Notes under the pieces: model-generated
Databases searched by the model: none
What the model was told of the DNA's origin: nothing
The model's input: only the letters and a program-made list of their open reading frames with translations
Position numbers and translations under genes: made by a program
NCBI GenBank assembly: GCA_938743325.2
Contig: OW568900.1
Span: 357,985-421,984 of the forward strand
Direction: 5' to 3'
Source: Pycnococcus provasolii
Lineage: Eukaryota > Chlorophyta > Pseudoscourfieldiophyceae > Pseudoscourfieldiales > Pycnococcaceae
Length of the DNA: 64,000 nt
Part shown: positions 45,194 through 55,439 of the stretch, piece after piece
Layout of the letters: each line of letters opens with the position of its first letter
Position numbering within the stretch: the stretch's first letter is position 1

Positions 45194-46216
45194 ATGTGGA
45201 AACAAACAGATATTGGAGGTGTAACACGCGCCGCCATTCGCCGCAGCTTCCGCCACTGCACAGAAACCGTTACAAGCACTAGGATGAGGATGATGAATGG
45301 GAACGTCCGACGAGGAGGCGCAGCAACAACAGCTTCCACATCACCGCGCACCGCGACAGCGCACGCACATGCTTCGCACGCAACCACCATCTTCGGGCTG
45401 TCGTTTGACGGTGAAACCACCACAGGCGACTCATGCCAGTCCCAAACGCACGTGCAAAGCCAAACGCTGAACGCGCAACGACTTGCTCTGCAGCAGGTCA
45501 CAAAGCTCCTCGACCAGACGATGTTGAAGCCCGCGGAGACGAACATGTGCCACAGTCTAAACGAACTTCTCCAGCAACTTCCCAACGCAACAATCAGCGC
45601 CGTCTACGAACACTTCGGCAACAACAACGTGCCCTGCACCCTCGTCACTGCGCTTGGGGGGGGAGGGGACTATCTGCGCACGCTCAGGTGGACCTTCATC
45701 GAGGTGGACGTCCCGCAGACCTCCTCACGCATCGTTGTTGAACCTCGGTTCCGCGAGTCATTTGACGTTGCGCACCCCACACCCTTGCTCAAGAAGATCC
45801 TCAACGCCATCCCGGAAGTGTTTGTCGGATCCACGGCGCGGCTGAGGACTCTCGTCGGGGTGCTGAGCGAACACATCCGCGTCTCGTTCCACGCGCAAGG
45901 CATTATCGTCCCGCCATGGAGGCATGAGATCGCCATGACGTCCAAGTGGTTTCCGCAACCCAGCCGCTGCCGTCGCGTCTCGTGGGCGCAGCCCATCCGA
46001 GAGACGCAGACGCCTCCCATCACCACCGCCACCACCCTTCCCAACAACAGCCACAAACAAGCGATGAAAACCATCACAGTTCCAACACCTCTCGAAGGGT
46101 GCACGGTACGCGGTGGTGCTCTCGAAGGGTGCACGGTACGCGGTGGTGTGCGCCTCATGGCTTGCCGGCGAAAGGCCGCATTCCGGGTGGGCCGTCGCGC
46201 CACGGCTTTGGCTTAA
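45194..46216 (+). CDS. DUF506 (PDDEXK-like) family protein
   Basis: Resembles the plant DUF506 family, whose biochemical role is unknown. Residues about 95-270 carry the pattern: NAQRLALQQVTKLLDQTMLK, then LRTLRWTFIEVDVPQ, IVVEPRFRESFDVAHPTPLL, NAIPEVFVGSTARLRTLVGV and IVPPWRHEIAMTSKWF. The ESFDVAHPT and VPPWRH blocks are the family's most recognisable. The last 70 residues are basic and not conserved, and contain an exact 28-base tandem duplication (encoding EGCTVRGG twice). The N-terminus is Thr/Ala/His-rich. Start codon: first Met of the frame; Mets at positions 31-34 are also possible. The family is typical of green plants and supports the green assignment. Confidence 0.78.
   Translation: MWKQTDIGGVTRAAIRRSFRHCTETVTSTRMRMMNGNVRRGGAATTASTSPRTATAHAHASHATTIFGLSFDGETTTGDSCQSQTHVQSQTLNAQRLALQQVTKLLDQTMLKPAETNMCHSLNELLQQLPNATISAVYEHFGNNNVPCTLVTALGGGGDYLRTLRWTFIEVDVPQTSSRIVVEPRFRESFDVAHPTPLLKKILNAIPEVFVGSTARLRTLVGVLSEHIRVSFHAQGIIVPPWRHEIAMTSKWFPQPSRCRRVSWAQPIRETQTPPITTATTLPNNSHKQAMKTITVPTPLEGCTVRGGALEGCTVRGGVRLMACRRKAAFRVGRRATALA
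46093..46148 (+). repeat. 28-bp exact tandem duplication in the DUF506 gene
   Basis: CTCGAAGGGTGCACGGTACG followed by CGGTGGTG occurs twice back to back. It is not a multiple of three on its own; the frame is held because the second copy is read in another phase relation to the end of the gene, so a recent slippage is plausible. Confidence 0.7.
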
Positions 46217-46411
46217 GTGTCATATTTTGTTACTTGCCAATTGTTTTTTAGATATTTTACCAAGGGGAGATGGTCCGTAACTGGCTTGGTAAATCGAAGT
46301 GGTGCGTTAGAAGTGTGTTGTGTTGAGAAACCGAATACACGTGCAGTACCACGTGCGGTACCCTCTGCGTCGTACACGTCGTCGAAAATCGGTACGCCAA
46401 AGAAAGGATAG

Positions 46412-46978
46412 TTTTGGCCCAAACGAAACGCCGACACTGTTTCCGATTTTCTTGATATTGACGCTGATTTTGGACTTATTCCTGAGAAAGGGATTACTAC
46501 AAAAATATCCCATTGGTTCGAGAACACAACAAACTTAAAATTTTTTCAGCATACCTTTCCGATTTGTGCGGATACTTGCATCGATTTCAAGGAGGAAAAG
46601 ACCGCTCTTCAAAAATTAGTTGAGGATCGCGGGCACATTTTGCACATGGGCGTTAAAGGGCACCCGGAAATGGCGTCAGTTGGAGTAGAATACACGTGGG
46701 GGTACTCGAAGCATCGATACCGCCGCGCGAATGACACGAATCCGAAGGACGCATCAGCGGCGGCTCCGGCGATGCCGGCTCGTACGCCAGCGCCGCCATC
46801 GCGCGCGCAGACACAGCAGCAAGCTCAGGCCGAAGCGCAGGCGAAGGCGAAGGCTGACGCGCAGGCACGAGAGGCGTTGAACGCACAACGTCAAAAGCAG
46901 GCGGAGGATCGAGCTCGCTTGTTCGCGGCTGCGAAGGAGTCGTCGCCATCCTCTTCTCCACCAAGCAGTGGCGGGTGA
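46412..46978 (+). pseudogene. DDE transposase-like relic
   Basis: One frame is open from 46217 to a TAG at 46409 and then from 46412 to 46978. The second part contains EKTALQKLVEDRGHILHMGV and KGHPEMASVGVEYTWGYSKH followed by RYRR. This resembles the C-terminal catalytic block of certain eukaryotic DDE transposases (RGHxxxxxxxxHPExxxxExxWGxxKxxYR), where the Glu before the WG is the last catalytic acid. The tail is Gln/Ala-rich. The upstream part is AT-richer than the neighbourhood and lacks a start codon. I read it as the 3' remnant of a transposon, but a host-domesticated gene using an internal Met (46640) cannot be excluded. Confidence 0.45.
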
Positions 46979-47336
46979 GAAATGGTTGATGTCTGAGTTC
47001 GTTGGAAAGCCCAGGAGGTGAGGAGTCTGCTGGGACCAACGGCTAGTCCAGACGAGCTCTCTGTGGAGTTTTATCAACCAGTGATGGGGGACCACGTTTG
47101 AGCGCTAAAAACCGTCCACAGGGGGTTAATACATCCCTTAGGGACTTGTCCTTGCACGAGGAGCATCCATACCTCTAGGCTTTAGGGACGTCGTCCTCCA
47201 GCTCCACGTCACTTGTTAGTTGTTTTCCCCCCTCTCTGTCACCTGGGAGAGATTAGCCAGCCCTCTCAAGCCGTTAAGGCGGCCCTTAAGGCGTCTTGTT
47301 TTGTTTTGTTGCGGCCGTTTTCACTCGTTTGTGGCC
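46979..47336. other. Leader of the ankyrin gene
   Basis: The frame of the ankyrin gene is open from 47220, but that stretch is leader-like. GTTAAGGCGGCCCTTAAGGC at 47272-47292 is a small palindrome-like element. No gene seen. Confidence 0.45.
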
Positions 47337-48371
47337 ATGGCCTCTCCTCCTCATGGCAAGGCTCTGGCTGGGGCTGGCTCGGCTCTTTTGGCTGGGGCTG
47401 GCTCGTCGTCCTCCTTGTCGTCCTCACTGGCGGAGTCGGCCCTCCGTGTGGTCCTCCAGGAAATGATTTCTAGACATCGACTGTCGTACAACTTTTTAGC
47501 GCGAATCATGACGCTCTCTAGCGGGTGCCGCCTATTAGCAAAACAGGCGATGCCTGAACTTGCCAAGTGCGTCTACCGAGGAGGACGAACCGCACTTTAC
47601 CTCGCGGCGGCGAAGGGAAGGACCGCGTGGGTGCGCCAACTTCTTGAAGCAGGGGCTGAAGTCGACGCCATAACCAACGTCGACTACGAAGATACGCCCG
47701 CGCACCAGGCGGCACGGAACGGGCACACGGAGGTCCTGCGTCTCCTCATTCAAGCCGGCGCGAACGTCGACTACCAGCAGGGTAACGGATGGTCGACCGT
47801 GCACCGATCATGCTGGAGAGGTCACGTCGAGTGCCTGCGCTTGATCCTCGACGCAGGTCCTGACCTCGAGTTGGTAGACAACGCAGGAGGCACCGCTGCA
47901 CACGACGCGGCGTGCTACGGGCACACTGACTGCCTGCGCTTGCTCATCGACGCTGGGATAGACACTGCGCAAGCTGACGACGACGGGGACTTGCCGTTGC
48001 ACCTTGCCGCTCGTGAAGGACAGTACGAGTGCGTGCGTCTGCTCGTCGAGAAAAGTGAGACGAGTGAGGTGCTCGAAACGAGGAACGAGGATAATTGGAC
48101 AGCCTTGCACTTTGCAGCGGATGGAAAATACCTTGACATCCTAAAGTTCCTCCTTGGCAGCGGTGCGGACGTTACGGCGATGGACGGTGATGGCAACACC
48201 GCGTTGCACATCGCCGCCATACGCGGCCACACTGAATGCGCTCGCGCTCTAGTCGATTCTGGCGCAGATGTTGAACACGCAAACAACGACGGAGAAACAC
48301 CCGCGCAAATCGCAGCCAACCACGGACACGACGACTGCGCGAAAGCGTTGGTGGACACTGGCGCGAAATAA
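47337..48371 (+). CDS. Ankyrin-repeat protein
   Basis: A 344-residue protein made almost wholly of ankyrin repeats after an Ala/Gly/Ser-rich N-terminus (ALAGAGSALLAGAGSSSSLS). About eight repeats of 33 residues run from about 85 to the end, with TPAHQAARNGHTEVLRLLIQ, GANVDYQQGN and later TALHIAAIRGHTECARALVD as clear consensus units. Ankyrin stacks bind other proteins; no enzymatic or membrane domain is visible. It begins the accessory region, beyond which genes for repeat proteins and transposon remnants alternate. The ATG at 47337 is preferred to the upstream ATG at 47220. Confidence 0.92.
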   Translation: MASPPHGKALAGAGSALLAGAGSSSSLSSSLAESALRVVLQEMISRHRLSYNFLARIMTLSSGCRLLAKQAMPELAKCVYRGGRTALYLAAAKGRTAWVRQLLEAGAEVDAITNVDYEDTPAHQAARNGHTEVLRLLIQAGANVDYQQGNGWSTVHRSCWRGHVECLRLILDAGPDLELVDNAGGTAAHDAACYGHTDCLRLLIDAGIDTAQADDDGDLPLHLAAREGQYECVRLLVEKSETSEVLETRNEDNWTALHFAADGKYLDILKFLLGSGADVTAMDGDGNTALHIAAIRGHTECARALVDSGADVEHANNDGETPAQIAANHGHDDCAKALVDTGAK

Positions 48372-49025
48372 GGAACGTGTATACATACTTGTGAAGTGAA
48401 TTGTAGTCAGTACAAATAGTTACACCAATAATTGTTGTTTATACAGTAGTAGCCTGCAAATACATGATGAGCACGAGTCAAGGCGATACAGTGCAAGGAC
48501 CAACCTCCTGCGCGTACTGGAAACGTGCAAAGGACGCATTGCCAACCTCGTACAGGTGCACGCGCTCGGTAGGATAAGTATGAGGCATCCACTTCGCGCC
48601 ACCGTAGTGCTGTCACGGGTCAAACGTGCCAGCCGCCGTCGTCGTGCCGCGCAAAATCGGCATTGCAACGGCGACCCGGGCAAGAGACTTAAGACGGCGT
48701 ACATCGTTTTCGTCACTTTTCTCACTCGTCGAGGAGGTAACGATGTGGGCGAGCCGGTCGAACGTCTCGCTCGCTGTCGTCGCTCGCGTATCCTTCACGC
48801 CAGCGAGACTCTCCGTGCGAACAGTGATGCATCTTACCTTTTCGAGCAAGTTTTCGCAAGCCACGCTTGCATTGCCATTCGCGACGGACCAAAATAGCAC
48901 GCGCTTTGCATGACACGATAGTCCACAGTGACTTTCTATGTCCGGAATCTCGCTAGGTTGATAGCTCTCTCTGGATGCGAGGGTGTGCGTTTCTTTGCCT
49001 TCTTGCAACCGTGTGCAAGTCCTAT
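48372..49025. other. Region with no recognised gene
   Basis: Frames of 60-140 codons occur on both strands, but none resembles a known protein, and the minus-strand one adjoins the copia relic. It may be decayed transposon sequence; not resolved. Confidence 0.35.
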
Positions 49026-49639
49026 TCATTCAAGGCGATCGAGAGTGAGCACCAGGTGCGCAGCGATGGCAGCAAACGGCGTACCCGTCCAGAAAAAAAT
49101 GGTCAGCGTAAGCATCTTAATCCCCACTGCTTCGGATGTCTCTTCGACGAACGTGATGTCTCGGCTCACACGCAGGCGTCGAGTGCGTGGGACATATACG
49201 CGGTGGCCTTCCTTGGTCTCGGGGTCAGGTCCGAGGTATATTGCTGGTTCGGCTTTCGCGTCAAGTTTGCCGATGTGTGTGTTGATTTTGACGTAAACGG
49301 TGCTCCCGAATACGTGTTGGTCAGCTATGGTCGGTGTTTGGCCTGTCATAAAGCTTCCGGCGACGAACGTCCGTTTGCTGCCCCCTTCGTCGGAAGTTTA
49401 TTAAGCGTATGGATTGCATAATCCATGGCGAGCGGCCAATGGCGTCGGTCACAGCGGCTTGGTAGCGCTCTTCGCGCGTCATCTTGGCGGGGGACGCCAT
49501 CTCCCGCGCCCGAGCAGGGGAAGTGGGGAGATCCGAAGGGCGCCGTCCAAAGGGGCGGCTGGCTCGAGCCGGGAGAGCGCGAAACCTCCCGGGAGGCTAA
49601 ACCCCGACTTCCCGTTCCCCCCATATATATAAACCCCAA
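49026..49639 (-). pseudogene. Ty1/copia integrase C-terminal relic, frameshifted
   Basis: Two minus-strand frames belong together. The first (49639-49346) ends DYAIHTLNKLPTKGAANG and SSPEAL, like the end of the copia integrase core (WAxAxxxAxxxxNRLPTK). The second (49349-49026) runs ADQHVFGSTVYVKINTHIGK, AEPAIYLGPDPETKEGHRVY and RRLRVSRDITFVEE, matching the segment that follows in copia polyproteins (FGxxxYVxxP..KLDxKA..xIFLGY...GYRVYxPxTRRxxxSRDVxF). They are out of register by one base near 49346-49350. The catalytic core and reverse transcriptase are not visible. Orientation is opposite to the LTR element next door, so it is a separate insertion. Confidence 0.75.
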
Positions 49640-49811
49640 ATAACCCGCTGCGTTGGGCTATGTCGACCCTTTCGTCGGGGAGAAGAAAGATCTTCGTCGG
49701 GGAGAAGAAAGATTTCGAGGTCGTGAGTCGTGACGACAGTGCGTCGTTCATTCTTTGTTTTTTTGCAGAGTGGTGGTCGTGTGGTGACGCCCATAATAGT
49801 CGTCGACGACA
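49640..49811. other. Flank between copia relic and LTR element
   Basis: Contains TTCGTCGGGGAGAAGAAAGAT twice in tandem (49672-49713). Nothing else seen. Confidence 0.5.
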
Positions 49812-50183
49812 TGATGGAGTGTGAGATGCCTGTGAGTGATTGGGGGATTGGGTGGAGCCCATGCCCCAATCTGTGTGTGAGGGGGGACCCCTGTCTTTGG
49901 GAATAAAGGATTTGATTGTGATTTGAATATGTGAAGGAGTAGGGTCAAGACGTTTTGTCTTCCCTATCCCAGGGTCAAGACGTGGGGCGCGACCGTGCAC
50001 CACGGCTCGCACCCTGTCTTTCCCTACTTTGTGTAATCATTCTACTTCTCTTCTATGTCTTCCTAAGGTACACACACTCGTTACACTTAGGGTTGGAGAC
50101 TGGGAGAGGGGTATAGAGGCTGGGCGCCATGGCGTCACACAAGGTGACGTTAAACCCACACAGGTACACCGTAGATTCCATCA
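49812..50183 (+). repeat. Left LTR, 372 bp
   Basis: Bounded by TGATGGA and TCCATCA, an inverted repeat of seven bases. It includes a poly-A-signal-like GGAATAAAGGA near 49900, and the 12-mer GGGTCAAGACGT occurs twice. It differs from the right LTR by A instead of G at the TGTGAGTG position (about 49836). Confidence 0.96.
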
Positions 50184-50200
50184 TGGAACCGGGTCCAAAC
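50184..50200 (+). other. Putative primer-binding site
   Basis: TGGAACCGGGTCCAAAC starts at the first base after the LTR, as a site complementary to a tRNA 3' CCA end should. Which tRNA it matches could not be decided here. Confidence 0.65.
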
Positions 50201-52325
50201 TTCAATGCCTAACTTGTTTATGACTTGTTTTGCTGAAGTGAACTTGGGAGGGATCACGGTGTTGTACAACTTTATGTATTATATTAACTAACTGGAACAA
50301 CATGAGCCTCATCAACGGTAACTACATTGACCGCGATAGCTGCTTCTGCGCGATGACGCTAGTGGAGGCAGCAGCGACGGATTTCGAACGACTAGATGAG
50401 CATGGATGTTCGCCGAGCAGCGGGAGACGCGAAACCAAAGCATGCTCAACAACAATTTCTGAATACGTCATCGTCGGGCAACGCACGGACGCAAAACAAG
50501 CACACGCACAAGAACGCGAGTCCGCATTCACGCGCGATGTGCATGACGTCCTACACGCGCAACCTCGACGACGGCAAAGGTGCCGGTTATTTCTACAGCA
50601 ACAACCGAAGACGAGCAACACGGAAATAGGGAGTACCTGTATCCGCACGCACGACAAAAGTTTGCCGCGAAACTAACCGCCACCGCTTGGATTATCTCAC
50701 AGAAGCTTTAATGATGACCATTACGTACGGAGGAGCTGCTAAGCGCCCATATTCCGTACACGTTTGGCATAAGAAGTTTCTATGAAGACCATCACGATTA
50801 TTCACTTTCGTCAAGCAGCGGGAGCACGACACCGAAGCACACTTGACGACTCGACAAACATTGCTGTGGCAACAGCAAAGTGATTATTCTACCGACAACA
50901 CCACTCGCAAGGAGGAGCTGCTTAGCGCCCATATCCAAGCACATGGGTGGTGTTGCCGCGCGAACTGATCGCTATCGAGGTGGGTTGGCCCCACACACGC
51001 CGAGAACTCAGGAGCTTGCATCGCGCCCAGAGTTAGTGAATACCACGACCACCACCACCACCGTTCGTCATCAACTACGACATGCTTGCCCAGGAGCTGC
51101 ATTGCGCCCATCGACAACAAGCATAAATAGACCATGACGACGTCGCCGGAACTGATTCGCGCTTGCTACGTCTAGGTGACCAAGCGAATGGCAACCGCTC
51201 ACTGACGCTCGGACAATCGCATGCATGGTGTTCACTCATTGCAGTGAATTTGCGTTTATCCAAAGAAACGGCAGCTCGCACGGAACTAAATCAGCGACAA
51301 CCCGCATCGTCGTTCCAGTCCGCGTGAATGTTGGGCAGCCTCCAGGCGCTCACCGCCTCACCGGCGGTCCCCGCTGACAATCACGCACATCAAGAACGAC
51401 ATGCAACAACAATTTCTCAGCGCACGCAAGGATTGCATCGTCGCCGCACTGCACTTCGCGGAGACGACGCACCGCGCAACGACAAAAACAGTGAGGGAAT
51501 AAAAGCGTCGACTTTGGTGATGGAGATAGACGCTAAGGTATCGACCACGTCGGTGCAACTGCGACAAATTGGCGGCGTAAGCTTTGCCGTTCGGCGAATC
51601 ACGCCGCCACAGCCACAAACAACCCAATGACATCGTCGATATCACAATTTTGGTTTTAAAAATGACAGGAGCTTCAAGCACGTACCGCACGAAGGCGCTT
51701 GCCGTCACGGCTCAGGGGGTGATGACGCCACATCTTACTTTCAGATGCAAGACGCATGTGCGATTCGCTGCACTTATCTCTTCCGACGCCGAGTCTTCGT
51801 CGAGACACGCAACAACGCTGACTCGTCGAGGGGGTGTATAGGATATATGCACAGCGAATCACAACATCAAACGGACGCAGCTAAGCTTGCGACTTCGAGG
51901 GGGTGCGCATGGCTCAATGGCATCATAGAACATGCCGTTCAGCTATGGTGAAATACGCATGCAACAGAATCAAGCGTGCAAACGTGACATAAGCACTAAA
52001 ATTGTGCACGCTTGACTGAAGGATTCAGGGGAGATTCGCGGCGAAGCTTCAATGCAGATAATAGGATGTCCATGGAGCTGTCGAAGCGCTGTAGAGCGCA
52101 ATGCACGACTGCGGACAAGCTATCGTGTGTCGCATACAAACGATGACGTCGCTCTACGCAACTCGATGATCACGAAGGCTAGAAGCTCAGCGGGCAATCG
52201 GCAATTGCGGCGCAGCTCGCTCCACGCTCGACACAACAACACGTCTGCCGAGACAACGCTGCCACAACTCGCGCCGAACTCGCCGATGCCCACGGCAGAA
52301 ACGGAGAGAACGCAAGGTTCTCCTC

Positions 52326-53960
52326 GTGTGGCGACGGAGCGCAATGAGGCGTGAGCGCACACAGTATGACGAAAACGAGCACGGCATGAGCACGCCTTCC
52401 GAGAAGATCTATGATCTGCGGAGTACGCACGACGACATAAGGCACAGATTCGTCAGCCTTGAATCGAGCTTCCGATTCGTAACAGGACATCGACACCATC
52501 GTCCGAACGCGACGTCCATGGAACTGTCGAAGCATCGCGACGATCGCGTCGCCCTCAAGGAGGAGCTGTCCTTGCTCACCGCACAATTTTCAGGAGGTTA
52601 ATGGCAAATGTCACGCACACGCTCTGCGCTCATCCTCAAAACGCAGAATGACGTACGTACAGCATGACGCGACTCGAGGAGAAGCACGAAAGCGCAAATG
52701 CTGAGCCGGTGTACGCGCACACGCGGTACGTGGAAACCAAGGGCAGTGCACCGCATGCAACGCGAGTTTCCACGAAGCAACGCGCAAACTTGCGAATGCA
52801 CGACTGCAAATTTCCAGCCTTGGAAGGCACGACACCTCATGAAAGATGCGCTAAGCCACAGACGATCGCGCAGCGCGTCTCAGCAAGGAGCTACCGGCGT
52901 CGAAGCACATCAAAAAGGCGCTGGCGATCATTGCGTATCGCGAGGGTGCTCTGGAGATTGTGCGCAGCGCCGTGGAAGCGCAGCGCACGCGTGCGAACGA
53001 ACTCTCATGTCGCCAACGATGCAGGCGCTCGACGCGACTCGGACATCAGCGGTTGCAGAGATGCTCGCTCGCGCAACGCAAGCGAAAGTCTGCAGGCGGA
53101 AAACGACGCCGACACGGCAACGCCGAACTCGCCGACAGCCAACCGCAGAGAAAAGGGAACGCATCAACGCACCGTCAGATTGAGTAAAAGGCTCGAAGAA
53201 GTGCGTCAGCCGTGCGGATTTTGCTATACCTTGGCATAGCAAAGGGGCAGCTCGTTTCTCTCGATGCGCGCGCACGGACACCGCGGCTATCGCAACGAGC
53301 AGCTCGAGGATGCCCAAGAGGAAACGGTTACGCAGTGCAAAACGCTCAAAGCTCGTCGTGAAGCTGACAGTTTTCATCGAAGCGGAGCTCACAGATGTGT
53401 GGAAAGGTACCTCGCATTCGAGACGTCCGTGAGCGCATTCGAGACGAAAGTTCTCGCGCTGCGACGATTGGGGCTCAAGCGCCGATTGGGCGACGAAGGA
53501 TCGTCTGGCACCCCAAGCGCAACGAGCACTCGAAGACTTCACCGGAGCATTGAATCTGGCGAGTACGCGGCAGATGCCGCGGAGCACACTGCCGCGGACG
53601 CAGAGCAAATTGCCGCAAAGCAATCCGCGAGGAAGCTATTGAGATTGGTATCCGCTGCGTATGGCGCTTGAGGCGTCGATTAGGACTTAGGAGACCAATG
53701 TGTATCGTTTGAAAGCTGGCGGCATTCATCGAGAAGAGCGACACGGAACTCACAAAAGCAATCGATGTGAATAGCACTAAAACCGACTGTGCGCGCGTAC
53801 AGACGGAGATTATCGCGCTGCGTCGATTGGTGCTTAAGCGCCATTTCGGCGACGAAAAGAATCGTCTGAAAGCTCCGACCACGGAGCACACTGCCGCAAA
53901 ACACACTACCGCAGACGGCGTGACCGCGGAGATTCGCATCGTCATCCTGACTTAGCGCGA
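52326..53960 (+). pseudogene. Decayed coiled-coil coding sequence inside the LTR element
   Basis: Several overlapping plus-strand frames carry heptad-like, charged helical stretches, for example EKIYDLRSTHDDIRHRFVSL, DDRVALKEELSLLTAQF and NEQLEDAQEETVTQCKTLKA. One block recurs: ALRRLGLKRRLGDE near 53458 and ALRRLVLKRHFGDE near 53817. The fragments need many frame changes to join, so nothing here is functional. They suggest that the element captured or evolved from a repeat-containing coiled-coil gene. I cannot say whether it was a Gag gene or a host gene. Confidence 0.4.
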
Positions 53961-54916
53961 CGAATTGATGTGTCACCTGAGCTACACTTCTATTCGTCGA
54001 GGGGGTGATAGCAGTACGAACGACGCTGCGACATAAATTGTCGGCTCGAACGGCAAATTTGTCAGCGCACACGACATCTACGGGCTCGAGAATCATAGCA
54101 GGAGGAGCTTTGGAGAAGATATGGCAATGACCACACGCGATTAGCTCGAATTCGCAGATTGCAATCCTTACATAGACGATATCGTCAACGTTTTGGATAT
54201 CGATGATTCGACTTGGACGCTCGACGATTTCAGTAGGGGGCATGCAATTTGGCGTACAACGCGTGGATCAGCTTGTTTGTACAGTAGGGGGCATTCATTT
54301 GGCGGACAGCACTCGTCAGCCTTGAGATTGCTTACGCACGGCACGTCTCAGCCTAGCACATGCGCAAACGGTACGCGGATGTGCACGGAGGATGCATGAT
54401 AGCATGTGCCTAATCAGCCTATGGATAGTGTACGCACACGCAACTTGATCGTGCATTGCCACAGACGATGCAAGGCAGCTTGATGCTCCTACAGTCAATG
54501 CGCGACAGCATGACATGTCTACGGACGATGTGTGGCATTGCACCGGTCGTACAGCCCCGATGCGCACAAGGAGTATTCGCGACGCTCGGCACAGCCGCGA
54601 CGAGTACGCGACAGCCCGTGATGCATACGGATGACGCACACGACGCTAGATGCGTCCACGGGCAGTGTGAAGGCGCTTCGGACGCCCGGAAACGACAATG
54701 CATCGGAGTGTTCGCGTCAGTGTGACATTGACGATTTGACGAGCTCGTAAGCGATGGAGCTCAGGGGGTGCATGCGCGCGTGGCGCAATCTGAGGCGGAG
54801 TGCATCGAGGAGCACGGAACAATGGGGCATGCGACGGATGCGCGGAGAAGGCGCAACCACAGCTCATCATCACCGCGAAGGCGGCACAGCAACACTTCTC
54901 ATCGAGCGCGTTGGTG

Positions 54917-54927
54917 CCGAGGGGGTG
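54917..54927 (+). other. Polypurine tract of the LTR element
   Basis: CCGAGGGGGTG immediately precedes the right LTR. The same GAGGGGGTG core occurs at several other places within the element. Confidence 0.7.
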
Positions 54928-55299
54928 TGATGGAGTGTGAGATGCCTGTGGGTGATTGGGGGATTGGGTGGAGCCCATGCCCCAATCTGTGTGTGAGGGG
55001 GGACCCCTGTCTTTGGGAATAAAGGATTTGATTGTGATTTGAATATGTGAAGGAGTAGGGTCAAGACGTTTTGTCTTCCCTATCCCAGGGTCAAGACGTG
55101 GGGCGCGACCGTGCACCACGGCTCGCACCCTGTCTTTCCCTACTTTGTGTAATCATTCTACTTCTCTTCTATGTCTTCCTAAGGTACACACACTCGTTAC
55201 ACTTAGGGTTGGAGACTGGGAGAGGGGTATAGAGGCTGGGCGCCATGGCGTCACACAAGGTGACGTTAAACCCACACAGGTACACCGTAGATTCCATCA
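54928..55299 (+). repeat. Right LTR, 372 bp
   Basis: Same length and termini as the left LTR with a single substitution, about 99.7 percent identity by eye. Followed by the CGACA target duplication. Confidence 0.96.
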
Positions 55300-55439
55300 C
55301 GACAGGATTGAGGGTCCATTTCTTATCTTCTCTTTTTTGGCAGATTTGTTGTTGGTGGTGACGCCGTCGTCGAGTGACTGCTGTTGTTGTGGTGGAGCAT
55401 CATACTACTACTACTAGCAGCACTCCCGTGACCGTGACC

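Larger units (their letters stand above)
49812..55299 (+). mobile_element. Non-autonomous LTR retrotransposon (LARD-like), 5488 bp
   Basis: A complete LTR element: two 372-bp LTRs differing at one base, each starting TGATGGA and ending TCCATCA. It is flanked by the 5-bp direct repeat CGACA (49807-49811 and 55300-55304). A tRNA-primer-like TGGAACCGGG begins exactly at the base after the left LTR, and a purine tract CCGAGGGGGTG abuts the right LTR. The 4.7-kb interior has no frame resembling Gag, protease, integrase or reverse transcriptase, and its longest frames are under 250 codons. Some interior frames read as coiled-coil fragments out of register with each other. Near-identical LTRs around a non-coding interior show recent movement using enzymes from another element, the definition of a large retrotransposon derivative. 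Confidence 0.92.

Noticed and set aside
49812-50183. Two mirrored minus-strand frames beginning MRAVVHGRAPRLDPG in both LTRs
   Set aside because: They arise because the LTRs are identical; no domain is visible and the LTR boundaries explain the identity.
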